A DNA stretch of 64,000 nucleotides from Skermanella pratensis (GTDB lineage: Bacteria > Pseudomonadota > Alphaproteobacteria > Azospirillales > Azospirillaceae): assembly GCF_008843145.1 (NCBI RefSeq), contig NZ_CP030265.1, positions 3,148,001 to 3,212,000 on the forward strand. The letters run 5' to 3'. The notes under the pieces are model-generated. The model was not told where the DNA came from. It was given only the letters and a program-made list of their open reading frames with translations, and did no database searches. Shown in pieces: positions 56,617-64,000 of the stretch. The stretch's first letter is position 1. Each line of letters starts with the position of its first letter. The translations under genes and the position numbers were made by a program.

Positions 56617-57669
56617 ATGCTTTGGTGGTTCGCTCATTCGCCCTACACGCCGAAGGGCTTGGCGATGCTGGCGGGGATCGGCGTCTCGGCCGGCATCATG
56701 GCGAGCGCCGGTCCGGCCGGGGCGGCCCCGGTCACTTCGGTCTACACGTTCGGCGACAGCCTGAGCGACACCGGCAACATCTCGGCCGCGACCCTCGGCC
56801 TGCTGCCGATATCGCCGCCCTATGCGCCGGGGCGGTTCTCCAACGGCCCGGTCTGGACCGACATCGTCGCCGGAGCCTACGGCACCGAGTCGCGGCCGTC
56901 GCTCCTGGGCGGGAACAACTATGCCGTCGGCGGCGCCACGACCGGCGGAACCACGTCGGTCGAGGGACTGCCGGTGCCCGGCGTGACCTTGCAGACTCTG
57001 AGCTTCCTGTCGCGGCTGCCGCCTTCAGGTGCCGACCCCGACGCCCTCTACATCGTCTACGGCGGCGGCAACGACGTCCGCAACGAGTTGGGTACCGCCC
57101 TGCCGGCCGAAACCCTGGCAGCGGCGGCCACGGCGAATGTCAGCCAGTCCGTGACCAGTCTCGCCCTGGCAGGCGCCCGCTATATCATGGTTCCCAATCT
57201 CAGCGACCTTTCCATGACGCCGGAGTCGATCGCGGGCGGCCCCGCGATCCAGGAGCGGGCCACCTCCCTGTCGGCCGCGTTCAACGCCGCGCTGACATCG
57301 GTTTTGGACGGCATCGAGGCGGCTCTCCCGGTCGAGCTGATCCCGCTGGACGTCCGCAGCCTGTTCAACGACGTCGCCGCCAACCCTGCGGGCTACGGGT
57401 TTACCAATGTGACCACGGCGTGCTTCAGCGGCGCCATCGCCCGGCCCGGAACCGTCTGCGCGAATCCCGACGAGTACCTGTTCTGGGATAACGTGCATCC
57501 GAGCGCCGCCGCCCACCGCATCCTCGGCAACTATGCTCTGGCGGCACTCTCCGACTGGGGCGTGGGCGGTTCCGACGGCGACCCCACCGAGGTGTCCGAG
57601 CCGGCGACGCTCGTGCTGCTCGCCGGGGGTCTGCTCGGCCTGGGCCTGCTGCGCCGCCGCCGGTCCTGA
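56617..57669 (+). CDS. SGNH/GDSL hydrolase with PEP-CTERM sorting signal
   Basis: A 350-aa exported esterase or lipase. Signal peptide (to about residue 37, ending AGAAP), block I FGDSLSDTGN with nucleophile Ser, block III GGGND and block V DNVHP with the catalytic Asp and His. The C-terminus SEPATLVLLAGGLLGLGLL plus four Args and Ser is a PEP-CTERM signal: motif, helix and basic tail. Exosortase elsewhere in the genome should cut and anchor or release it. GGAGG precedes the ATG. Confidence 0.9.
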   Translation: MLWWFAHSPYTPKGLAMLAGIGVSAGIMASAGPAGAAPVTSVYTFGDSLSDTGNISAATLGLLPISPPYAPGRFSNGPVWTDIVAGAYGTESRPSLLGGNNYAVGGATTGGTTSVEGLPVPGVTLQTLSFLSRLPPSGADPDALYIVYGGGNDVRNELGTALPAETLAAAATANVSQSVTSLALAGARYIMVPNLSDLSMTPESIAGGPAIQERATSLSAAFNAALTSVLDGIEAALPVELIPLDVRSLFNDVAANPAGYGFTNVTTACFSGAIARPGTVCANPDEYLFWDNVHPSAAAHRILGNYALAALSDWGVGGSDGDPTEVSEPATLVLLAGGLLGLGLLRRRRS

Positions 57670-57677
57670 GCCACGGG

Positions 57678-59435
57678 TCAGGTCCGGCCGGAGCGGCGGA
57701 ACAGGCCGGCCCTGCCCGACCGCGACGGTTCCAGCGACAGTCCGATCTCGTCGATCTTGTCGTCCGCGGCGACGCGGACGATCAGTTCGACGGGACCGTA
57801 GGCCAGCCGGTCTCCCGTCTCGACCCTGCCTCGGAATTCCCGCTTGAGGACATCGCACACGGTCAGGTCGGCGTCCTGCGGCGGTGTCGGAAACCCGTAG
57901 GTCGCCGCGAGCTGCCCGATGGCGGCGTCGGGCGCCAGGGTGAAGTCGCCGTAGAACTCCCGATCCTCGACCTTCAGCTCCGTCGGGCTGGCGAACAGCC
58001 GATCCAGCAGGGGAAGCCTGTCGGGCGACGTGAAGATCAGCACCAGGTCGCCGGTCTCGACCCGGCCAGCCTTGTGCAGGCGCATGGACTGACCGTTGCG
58101 GACGATCAGGGACGGCCGGGCCCAGCGGGGGATCCGCTCGCCCAGCGTCACCGGGCTGCCCGCCACCGTCCGGTAGGCCACCAGTTCGTGGCTGGCGCCG
58201 CCGGGCAGTTCCAGCTCCACCCTGTCCACCGGCCCGATGCGCGGCGGCACGATGAGGCCGAGCCGGCGCGCCATGGGCTTAATCGTCCAGCCCTGGACCA
58301 GGAGCGAGACCAGGACGATGATGAAGGCGGTGTTGAAGAAGATCTGCCCGTCCGGGAAACCGGCGATCAGCGGCAGGATCGCCAGCAGGATCGAGACGGC
58401 CCCGCGCAGCCCGACCCACGCGATGAACGCGGTCTCGCTCCGGGTGAAACCGAACGGCATCAGGCACAGCCAGATCGCGAGGGGGCGCCCGACCAGGATC
58501 AGGAACAGGGCCAGGGCGATCGCCTGCGGCGCGATGTCCAGAAACTCGGACGGCGTGGCGAGCAGCCCCAGCATCAGGAACATGGTGATCTGGCAGAGCC
58601 ACGTCATGCCGCTCTGGAAGCGGCGCAGGGACCGCGCGCCGTGGAGCCGGCTGTTCCCGGCGAACATGCCCCCGACATAGACGGCGAGGAAGCCGCTGCC
58701 GCCCAGCATCGAGACGCCGGCGAACAGGCAGAGGGCCAAGCTGATGACGATGATCGGGTAGAGCCCCTGTTCGAGGTCTATCCGGTTGACCGCCTGGACG
58801 ATCAGCCACCCGCCGGCGAGGCCGCCCAGGGCGCCGATGCCCATCTGCAGGAGGAAGGAACCGGCCACTTCCCACGACAGGCTTTGGGCCGAGCCGCCGC
58901 CCGCTATCAGTTCGACCAGCGTGATGGTCAGGAAGATCGCCATCGGGTCGTTGCTGCCGGACTCGATCTCCAGGACCGACCGCACCCGTTCGCGTATGTT
59001 GATGCCCCCGACCCGGAGCAGGAAGAAGACCGCCGCCGCGTCGGTGGAGCTGACGATCGCGCCCATCAGCAGGCTTTCGAGCAGCGGCATGCCGAAAGCG
59101 ACGTGCGCGACCGCCCCCACCAGCCCCGTGGTGAGCACGACCCCGACCGTGGCGAGGGTCAGGGACGGCCAGGCCGCCGCCTTGACGGTCTGCCACCGGG
59201 TCTCGAACCCGCTGTCGAACAGGATGATGGCAAGGGCGATGGAGCCGACGAAATAGGCCAGCCCCGCATTGTCGAAGTCGATGCCGCCGATGCCGTCTTC
59301 GCCGGCAAGCAACCCGACGCCGAGGAACACTAGAAGCAGCGGCGCTCCGACCCGGAAGGAAATCAAACTTGTCAGGACACTGATCGCTATGAGGCCGGCT
59401 CCAACCAGAATAGCCAAGCTCATCATGTCGATCAT
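57678..59435 (-). CDS. NhaP2/CvrA-type potassium/proton antiporter (copy 2)
   Basis: A 585-aa paralogue of copy 1 with the same features: AGEDGIGGIDFDN, SSTDAAAVFFLLR, IESGSNDPMAIFLT, RCK_C and a CorC_HlyC-like tail. Its length equals that of typical NhaP2. It converges on the GDSL gene with 8 bp between stop codons. The first ATG (59435) has no clear ribosome binding site; starts at 59426 or 59423 are possible. It likely expels K+ or Na+ to regulate turgor or pH. Confidence 0.9.
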   Translation of the reverse strand: MIDMMSLAILVGAGLIAISVLTSLISFRVGAPLLLVFLGVGLLAGEDGIGGIDFDNAGLAYFVGSIALAIILFDSGFETRWQTVKAAAWPSLTLATVGVVLTTGLVGAVAHVAFGMPLLESLLMGAIVSSTDAAAVFFLLRVGGINIRERVRSVLEIESGSNDPMAIFLTITLVELIAGGGSAQSLSWEVAGSFLLQMGIGALGGLAGGWLIVQAVNRIDLEQGLYPIIVISLALCLFAGVSMLGGSGFLAVYVGGMFAGNSRLHGARSLRRFQSGMTWLCQITMFLMLGLLATPSEFLDIAPQAIALALFLILVGRPLAIWLCLMPFGFTRSETAFIAWVGLRGAVSILLAILPLIAGFPDGQIFFNTAFIIVLVSLLVQGWTIKPMARRLGLIVPPRIGPVDRVELELPGGASHELVAYRTVAGSPVTLGERIPRWARPSLIVRNGQSMRLHKAGRVETGDLVLIFTSPDRLPLLDRLFASPTELKVEDREFYGDFTLAPDAAIGQLAATYGFPTPPQDADLTVCDVLKREFRGRVETGDRLAYGPVELIVRVAADDKIDEIGLSLEPSRSGRAGLFRRSGRT

Positions 59436-59533
59436 GCGTCGAAATCCTCATACTTCCTTGGTCCGGGAGACACAAGATATGGGATTTCGACGTTCGTTAT
59501 TCAACAGCTGGTATGAAGCCCCCCGCCGGGGAA

Positions 59534-60865
59534 TCAGCGCCCCGAGCGGCGGCGGGATGGGTTGCCCTGGGGCGGCCTGCCTTGCTGGGCCTGCGCCGGA
59601 CGGCCCTGACCCTGGCCATGAGCTTGGCGCGTCTGGTCCTGCCGGCCCTGGGCCGGCCGGCCGTGACGCTGCGGACGGCGGTCCTGGAGAGGAGGCCGGG
59701 CATCGGGATCGGCCTGCACGACACCGCCGAGGGAGTGCCACGGATGGTCCTCGACGACCGGGATGCGGACCTTGATCAGCTTCTCGATGTCCTTCAGGTA
59801 GGCCCGCTCCTCGCTGTCGCAGAACGAGATAGCGATGCCGCTGGTCCCCGCCCGCGCCGTCCGGCCGATCCGGTGGACGTAGCTTTCCGGAACGTTCGGA
59901 AGGTCGTAGTTGATCACGTGGGTAATGCCGTCGATATCGATGCCGCGGGCGGCGATGTCGGTGGCGACCAGCACGCGGATCTCGCCGGAGCGGAAATTCT
60001 CCAGCGCCCGCTGGCGGGCTGTCTGCGACTTGTTGCCGTGGATCGCTTCGGCCCGGACCGCGATCTGGCCGAGTTGCTCGACGACCCGGTTGGCGCCGTG
60101 CTTGGTCCGCGTGAACACCAGCGCGCGCCCGATGTCCGGCCGCTTGAGCACTTCGCCGAGCAGGGGCCGCTTGTCCGCCTTCTCGACGAACATGATGCGC
60201 TGCTCGATCCGCTCCGCCGTGCTGGAAACCGGCGTCACCTCGACCCGGACCGGTTCGGTCAGGATCTTGTCGGCCAGCTTCGCGATCTCCGGCGGCATCG
60301 TTGCGGAGAAGAACAGCGTATGGCGCTTGGTCGGCAGGACCTTGATCACCCGCCGCACGTCATGGATGAAGCCCATGTCGAGCATGCGGTCGGCCTCGTC
60401 CAGCACGAAGACTTCGAGCCGGTCGAGCTTGATGAAGCCCTGCCCGATCAGGTCGAGCAGGCGGCCCGGCGTGGCGACGAGGATATCGACGCCCCGCGCC
60501 ATGCTCTGGACCTGGGGATTCTGGCCGACGCCGCCGAAGATGACCGTGCGGGTGAGCGGCAGGTGGCGGCCATAGGTCGCGAAGCTCTCGCCGATCTGGA
60601 TGGCGAGTTCGCGGGTCGGGGTCAGCACCAGGACGCGCGCACCGTACGACATGGGCCGGGTGCGGTTCTCCGACAGGCGGTGAAGGATCGGCAGCGCGAA
60701 GGCCGCGGTCTTTCCTGTGCCGGTCTGGGCAACGCCAAGCAGGTCGCGGCCCTGGATCAGGTGCGGCACGGCCTGCGCCTGGATCGGAGTGGGATTGCTG
60801 TAGTTTTCGGCGCTGATGGCGCGCAGGATCGGCTCGCTCAAGCCGAGTTCGCTGAAAGACGTCAC
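59534..60865 (-). CDS. DEAD-box RNA helicase (RhlE-like)
   Basis: A 443-aa ATP-dependent RNA helicase. Q motif [11 protein letters not shown], Walker A AQTGTGKT, motif Ia PTRELA, motif II VLDEAD, motif III SATMP, motif [12 protein letters not shown], motif [12 protein letters not shown]. The last ~65 residues are a basic Gln/Arg/Pro-rich tail typical of RhlE, for RNA binding. A long leader (about 115 bases) with a palindrome inside the promoter suggests regulation, for example by cold or autocontrol (inferred). Confidence 0.92.
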   Translation of the reverse strand: MTSFSELGLSEPILRAISAENYSNPTPIQAQAVPHLIQGRDLLGVAQTGTGKTAAFALPILHRLSENRTRPMSYGARVLVLTPTRELAIQIGESFATYGRHLPLTRTVIFGGVGQNPQVQSMARGVDILVATPGRLLDLIGQGFIKLDRLEVFVLDEADRMLDMGFIHDVRRVIKVLPTKRHTLFFSATMPPEIAKLADKILTEPVRVEVTPVSSTAERIEQRIMFVEKADKRPLLGEVLKRPDIGRALVFTRTKHGANRVVEQLGQIAVRAEAIHGNKSQTARQRALENFRSGEIRVLVATDIAARGIDIDGITHVINYDLPNVPESYVHRIGRTARAGTSGIAISFCDSEERAYLKDIEKLIKVRIPVVEDHPWHSLGGVVQADPDARPPLQDRRPQRHGRPAQGRQDQTRQAHGQGQGRPAQAQQGRPPQGNPSRRRSGR

Positions 60866-60989
60866 TATGAAGGGATCTTTCGGGGCCTGCCCCGCGCGCT
60901 GCCGGGTCGCCCTTTGTGCTGATGCTGGCCCACCCGATGCAGCGGCAAAGCCGCTTCGCGCGATCGGACGGTGCGTTTGTTCGAGTACG

Positions 60990-61019
60990 ATAATTGCTCC
61001 TTCGCAGATGCGAAGTCAA
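60990..61019 (-). promoter_or_regulatory. Promoter of the DEAD-box helicase gene with palindromic spacer
   Basis: On the minus strand TTGACT (61019-61014), 18 bases, then AATTAT (60995-60990). The spacer region contains the inverted repeat TTCGCA-GA-TGCGAA (61001-61014, plus strand), which touches the -35. This is a classical repressor-operator position. Confidence 0.5.
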
Positions 61020-61042
61020 GCCCCGCGTGACCGGATCATCCA

Positions 61043-61066
61043 GGGGCGCGGTATCCGCCGCGCCCC
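61043..61066. repeat. GC-rich hairpin downstream of the SDR gene
   Basis: GGGGCGCGG (61043-61051) pairs with CCGCGCCCC (61058-61066) around six bases, starting 9 bp after the SDR stop codon. Without a T-run it would be a weak terminator. Confidence 0.5.
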
Positions 61067-61075
61067 GTCCCGCCG

Positions 61076-61804
61076 TCAGCCCTTGGTGCGCAGGCTGCTC
61101 CGCCCACCGTCCACGCCGAACACCTGCCCGGTGATCCAGCCGCTATCCTTGCCGAGCAGGAAGGCCGCCATGGCCGCGATGTCGTCCGCCTCGCCGATGC
61201 GGCCCAGCGCGTGCAGCCCGGCGATGCTCTGGGTCATCTGCTCGTTCGAGGTCAGGCCGTGGGCGAGCGGCGTCCGCGTCAGGCTCGGCGCCACCACGTT
61301 GACCCTGACATGGGGTGCCAGTTCCGCCGCCAGGGACCGGCCCAGCCCTTCGACCGCGCCCTTGGCGGTCGCGATCAGCGTATGGTTGGCGAAACCCTGC
61401 CGGACCGCGACGGTGGAGAACAGCACGACCGATCCCTTGGCCGACTTGAGCCCCTTCTCGGCGGCGCGGATCGCGTCCACCGCGCCAAGCACGTTGAGCT
61501 TGTAGGTCTGGATGAAGTCGTCGTGCTTCGTCGCCTTGAGCGGCCTGATGTCGATCGAACCGACGCAGTAGGCGATGCCGGCGATGCCCTCGCCCTGGTC
61601 GGCCTCACCCACCGCGGTCGCGACCTGGTCGGGATCGAGCACGTCGCACCGAGCATGCCGGGCCTTCAACTCGTCCGCCAGCGCGCCGACCTTGTCGGCG
61701 GAGCGGCCGGTCAGGAAGAGTTCCGAGCCGCCCGCCGCGAGCCGCCGCGCCAGGGCCTCGCCGATGCCGCCGTTGGCGCCGAAGATGATGATGGGTGCTG
61801 CCAT
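61076..61804 (-). CDS. SDR-family oxidoreductase lacking the canonical catalytic Tyr
   Basis: A 242-aa Rossmann-fold protein: cofactor motif FGANGGIGEAL (residues 8-18), CDVLDPDQ for the adenine ring, and C-terminal ITGQVFGVDGG. At the active site the YxxxK motif reads IATAK (within HTLIATAKGAV), keeping Lys but replacing Tyr with Ile; Ser/Thr is kept in FSTVAV. It may bind NAD(P) without standard dehydrogenase chemistry, or use the nearby His. It ends VDGGRSSLRTKG. Located upstream of the helicase on the same strand, separated by 210 bp. Confidence 0.82.
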   Translation of the reverse strand: MAAPIIIFGANGGIGEALARRLAAGGSELFLTGRSADKVGALADELKARHARCDVLDPDQVATAVGEADQGEGIAGIAYCVGSIDIRPLKATKHDDFIQTYKLNVLGAVDAIRAAEKGLKSAKGSVVLFSTVAVRQGFANHTLIATAKGAVEGLGRSLAAELAPHVRVNVVAPSLTRTPLAHGLTSNEQMTQSIAGLHALGRIGEADDIAAMAAFLLGKDSGWITGQVFGVDGGRSSLRTKG

Positions 61805-61965
61805 GGATACCGAGCCTCAACGCTGTTTGATCGTAACCGTCAACATGTGTGACTGAACTAGCGTGCGGCGCGGCGCCGTCCACCGCCGGGCGCGGTGTCG
61901 ACGGATGATTTCCCGGTTTTTCAAAGGGATAAATCGGGTTTTGATTTAATGATCGGGTAATGGAA

Positions 61966-61999
61966 CGGTCACCGAAGTGTCATGGCGCCGGTCTATGGT
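61966..61999 (+). promoter_or_regulatory. Pho box and -10 element of phoX
   Basis: CGGTCAC (61966-61972), CGAA, GTGTCAT (61977-61983) is a 7-4-7 direct repeat matching CTGTCAT-N4-CTGTCAY at 5 and 6 of 7 positions. Ten bases later TATGGT (61994-61999) is a plausible -10, the usual spacing for PhoB-activated promoters. Confidence 0.6.
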
Positions 62000-62060
62000 C
62001 CGCGGCAACACACCCCGGAACACGGGGCGGATCACGGACCGGAGCAGGTGGGAGAGAACC

Positions 62061-64000
62061 ATGGACAGCCGCGACATTTCCCAGTTTTCGTGCAAGGCGG
62101 AAGCCTTCGAGGCGTCCGAGGACATCGGCCGCAATCCCTCCGAGGGGCCGACCCTCGGCGACATCATCGCCAAGCGCTTCGCGCGCCGCGACATGCTGCG
62201 CGGCTCGCTCGCCGTCGCCGCCATCACCGCCACCTTCGGACCGCTGGCGCTCGCCACGGCCGAGAAGGCCAAGGCCGCCGCCGGCAACGGCAGCAAGGCC
62301 AGCTTCAGCTTCGACGAGGTGACCCGCGGCGTCGACCGTACCCACCACGTCGCCAAGGGCTACAAGGCCGACATCCTGATCCGCTGGGGCGACCCCGTGC
62401 TGCCCGGAGCCCCGGCCTTCGACCCGATGAAGCAGACCGCGGCCGCCCAGAAGATGCAGTTCGGCTACAACAACGACTATGTCGGCTACATCGGCCTGCC
62501 CTTCGGCTCGAACAATCCCGACCACGGCCTGCTCTGCATCAACCACGAATACACGGACGAGGAAGTGATGTTCCCCGGCGTCGGCGTGGAGCAACAGGAA
62601 GCCAAGTTCACGGCCATGACCAAGGAACTGGCCGAGATCGAGATGGCGGCCCACGGCGGCACCATCATCGAGGTCAAGAAGACCGACGGGACATGGGCCG
62701 TCGTCGCCGACAGCAAGTACAACCGCCGGATCACCGCGTCCGACACGGTGATGCGGATCACCGGTCCGGCCGCCGGCCACGACCGCATGAAGACCAAGGC
62801 CGACCCGACCGGCACCAGCGTGATCGGCATGATCAACAATTGTGCCGGCGGCATCACGCCCTGGGGCACCTTCGTTTCGGCCGAAGAGAACTTCAACGGC
62901 AATTTCGGCGGCAAGATGGCCGACGACCATCCCGAGGCCGAGAACTACAAGCGGATCGGCGTCCCGGGCAACTGGTACAACTGGGGGACCTATCACGACC
63001 GCTTCGACGTCTCCAAGGAGCCGAACGAGGCCAACCGGTTCGGCTGGATGGTCGAGATCGACCCGCTCGACCCGACCTCGGTGCCGAAGAAGCGCACCGC
63101 GCTGGGCCGCTTCAAGCACGAAGGCGCGGAGAGCATCGTCAACAAGGACGGCCGGGTCGTCTTCTACATGGGCGACGACGAACGGTTCGACTATGTCTAC
63201 AAGTTCGTGACCGAGGGCAAGTTCAACCCGAACGACCGCGCCGCGAACATGGACCTGCTCGACAAGGGCACCCTGTACGTCGCCAGGTACGGCGAGGACG
63301 GCAAGGGCGAGTGGCTGCCGCTGGTCCACGGCCAGGGCAAGCTGACCGCCGAGAACGGCTTCAACAGCCAGGCCGACGTGGTGATCCAGGCGCGCAAGGC
63401 CGGCGACGTGCTCGGCGCCACCAAGATGGACCGGCCGGAGGACGTGGAGCCCAACACGAAGACCGGCAAGGTCTACGTGATGCTGACCAACAACACCCGT
63501 CGCAAGGCCGACGCGGTCGACGTGGCCAACCCCCGCGCCGACAACGCCTTCGGTCACATCATCGAGATGACCCCGACCGACGGCGACCACGCCTCGACCA
63601 CCTTCGCCTGGGACATCCTGGTGAAGTGCGGCGATCCCACCGTCGCCGCGGTCGGCGCCACCTTCAACCCCGCGACCTCCCCCGACGGCTGGTTCGGCAT
63701 GCCGGACAACTGCGCGGTGGACAACCAGGGCCGCCTGTGGGTCGCCACGGACGGCAACAGCTACAAGGCCACCAAGACGACCGACGGCGTCTGGGCGATG
63801 GAGACCGAAGGCGACCTGCGCGGTACCGGCAAGCTGTTCTTCCGCGTGCCGGTCGGCGCCGAGATGTGCGGCCCGGTGTTCACGCCGGACGACAAGACCC
63901 TGTTCCTGGCCGTGCAGCACCCGGCGACCGACAACACCAAGGATTGGCCGGAGTTCGGCAAGGCGTCCAGCTTCGAGGACCCGGCGACCCGCTGGCCCGA
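62061..64000 (+). CDS. phoX: PhoX-family alkaline phosphatase/DUF839 protein (3' end missing)
   Basis: Tat-exported, calcium- and iron-dependent phosphomonoesterase family. 646 codons are present and the frame is open at the right edge. A long N-region leads to a twin-arginine signal (FARRDMLRGSLAVAAITATF), so export is folded via Tat. The mature part has the PhoX features LCINHEYTDEEVM, NNCAGGITPWGTFVSAEENF and YMGDDERFDYVYKF. GGGAGA precedes the ATG. A Pho box upstream supports expression under phosphate starvation. The missing C-terminal part is short if the family length (~650-700 aa) applies. Confidence 0.9.
   Translation, partial: MDSRDISQFSCKAEAFEASEDIGRNPSEGPTLGDIIAKRFARRDMLRGSLAVAAITATFGPLALATAEKAKAAAGNGSKASFSFDEVTRGVDRTHHVAKGYKADILIRWGDPVLPGAPAFDPMKQTAAAQKMQFGYNNDYVGYIGLPFGSNNPDHGLLCINHEYTDEEVMFPGVGVEQQEAKFTAMTKELAEIEMAAHGGTIIEVKKTDGTWAVVADSKYNRRITASDTVMRITGPAAGHDRMKTKADPTGTSVIGMINNCAGGITPWGTFVSAEENFNGNFGGKMADDHPEAENYKRIGVPGNWYNWGTYHDRFDVSKEPNEANRFGWMVEIDPLDPTSVPKKRTALGRFKHEGAESIVNKDGRVVFYMGDDERFDYVYKFVTEGKFNPNDRAANMDLLDKGTLYVARYGEDGKGEWLPLVHGQGKLTAENGFNSQADVVIQARKAGDVLGATKMDRPEDVEPNTKTGKVYVMLTNNTRRKADAVDVANPRADNAFGHIIEMTPTDGDHASTTFAWDILVKCGDPTVAAVGATFNPATSPDGWFGMPDNCAVDNQGRLWVATDGNSYKATKTTDGVWAMETEGDLRGTGKLFFRVPVGAEMCGPVFTPDDKTLFLAVQHPATDNTKDWPEFGKASSFEDPATRWP

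Noticed and set aside
61980-63920. A 646-codon open frame antisense to phoX
   Set aside because: Low-complexity Val/His/Asp-rich translation with no motif; phoX on the other strand has a Tat signal, ribosome binding site and family motifs.

Overview
The window is high-GC DNA from a Gram-negative alphaproteobacterium, most likely of the Azospirillum/Skermanella type (Rhodospirillales). Pointers are an adenosylhopane nucleosidase (HpnG), a PEP-CTERM-tagged exported hydrolase, a Porin_4-type porin, EcfG-type (general stress sigma) promoters, a single-ATPase xylose importer and a solute-symporter/histidine-kinase fusion. This placement is inference; no rRNA or tRNA gene was found.

Layout. 1-6150: start of an unknown exported or membrane protein, glpD behind a GlpR-like operator pair, a periplasmic cyclophilin, the xylFHG sugar importer and a 59-aa protein with its own promoter. 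6190-9634: an SLC13-type permease (frameshifted), tatA and a SPOR-domain protein. 9766-16050: a tight signalling operon with a lone receiver, a degenerate histidine kinase fused to a DnaQ-type exonuclease, a two-TM small subunit, an SSS-histidine kinase and a ZIP metal transporter. 16102-20697: small proteins, a DapA-like aldolase, a group 1/2 sigma-70 factor (frameshifted), dusA and creA. 20775-24632: ppk, a DUF3108 protein and hpnG (frameshifted). 24740-28986: a polyamine-type ABC importer behind a sigma-54 promoter. 28993-38336: GNAT protein, recG, ClC channel, DUF502 protein, Crp/Fnr regulator (frameshifted), CPA2 antiporter and stress-type small proteins. 38512-46819: hybrid kinase, response regulator, MFS exporter, MCP with an orphan solute-binding protein, and a LuxR-type regulator. 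46962-48571: an intact IS1182-family element in a duplicated CTAG. 48688-51302: MaoC-Pta fusion and ackA. 51366-64000: two small envelope lipoproteins, a porin, two convergent NhaP2-type antiporters around DedA and a PEP-CTERM GDSL hydrolase, a DEAD-box helicase, an SDR protein and the start of phoX behind a Pho box.

The most interesting locus is 9766-15290. There a kinase-like protein whose HisKA segment resembles that of its operon partner has lost the phospho-acceptor histidine and carries a complete DEDDh exonuclease domain. The partner senses through a sodium/solute-symporter module.

Several readable regulatory signals tie genes to global responses: GlpR-like operators (glpD), sigma-54 (polyamine importer), EcfG (DUF2934 protein and glycine-zipper lipoprotein) and PhoB (phoX). 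Four genes (SLC13 permease, sigma factor, hpnG, crp) are each interrupted by one missing base in a short G/C run. In every case adding one base restores the full family length, so the sequence itself is suspect rather than the genes.
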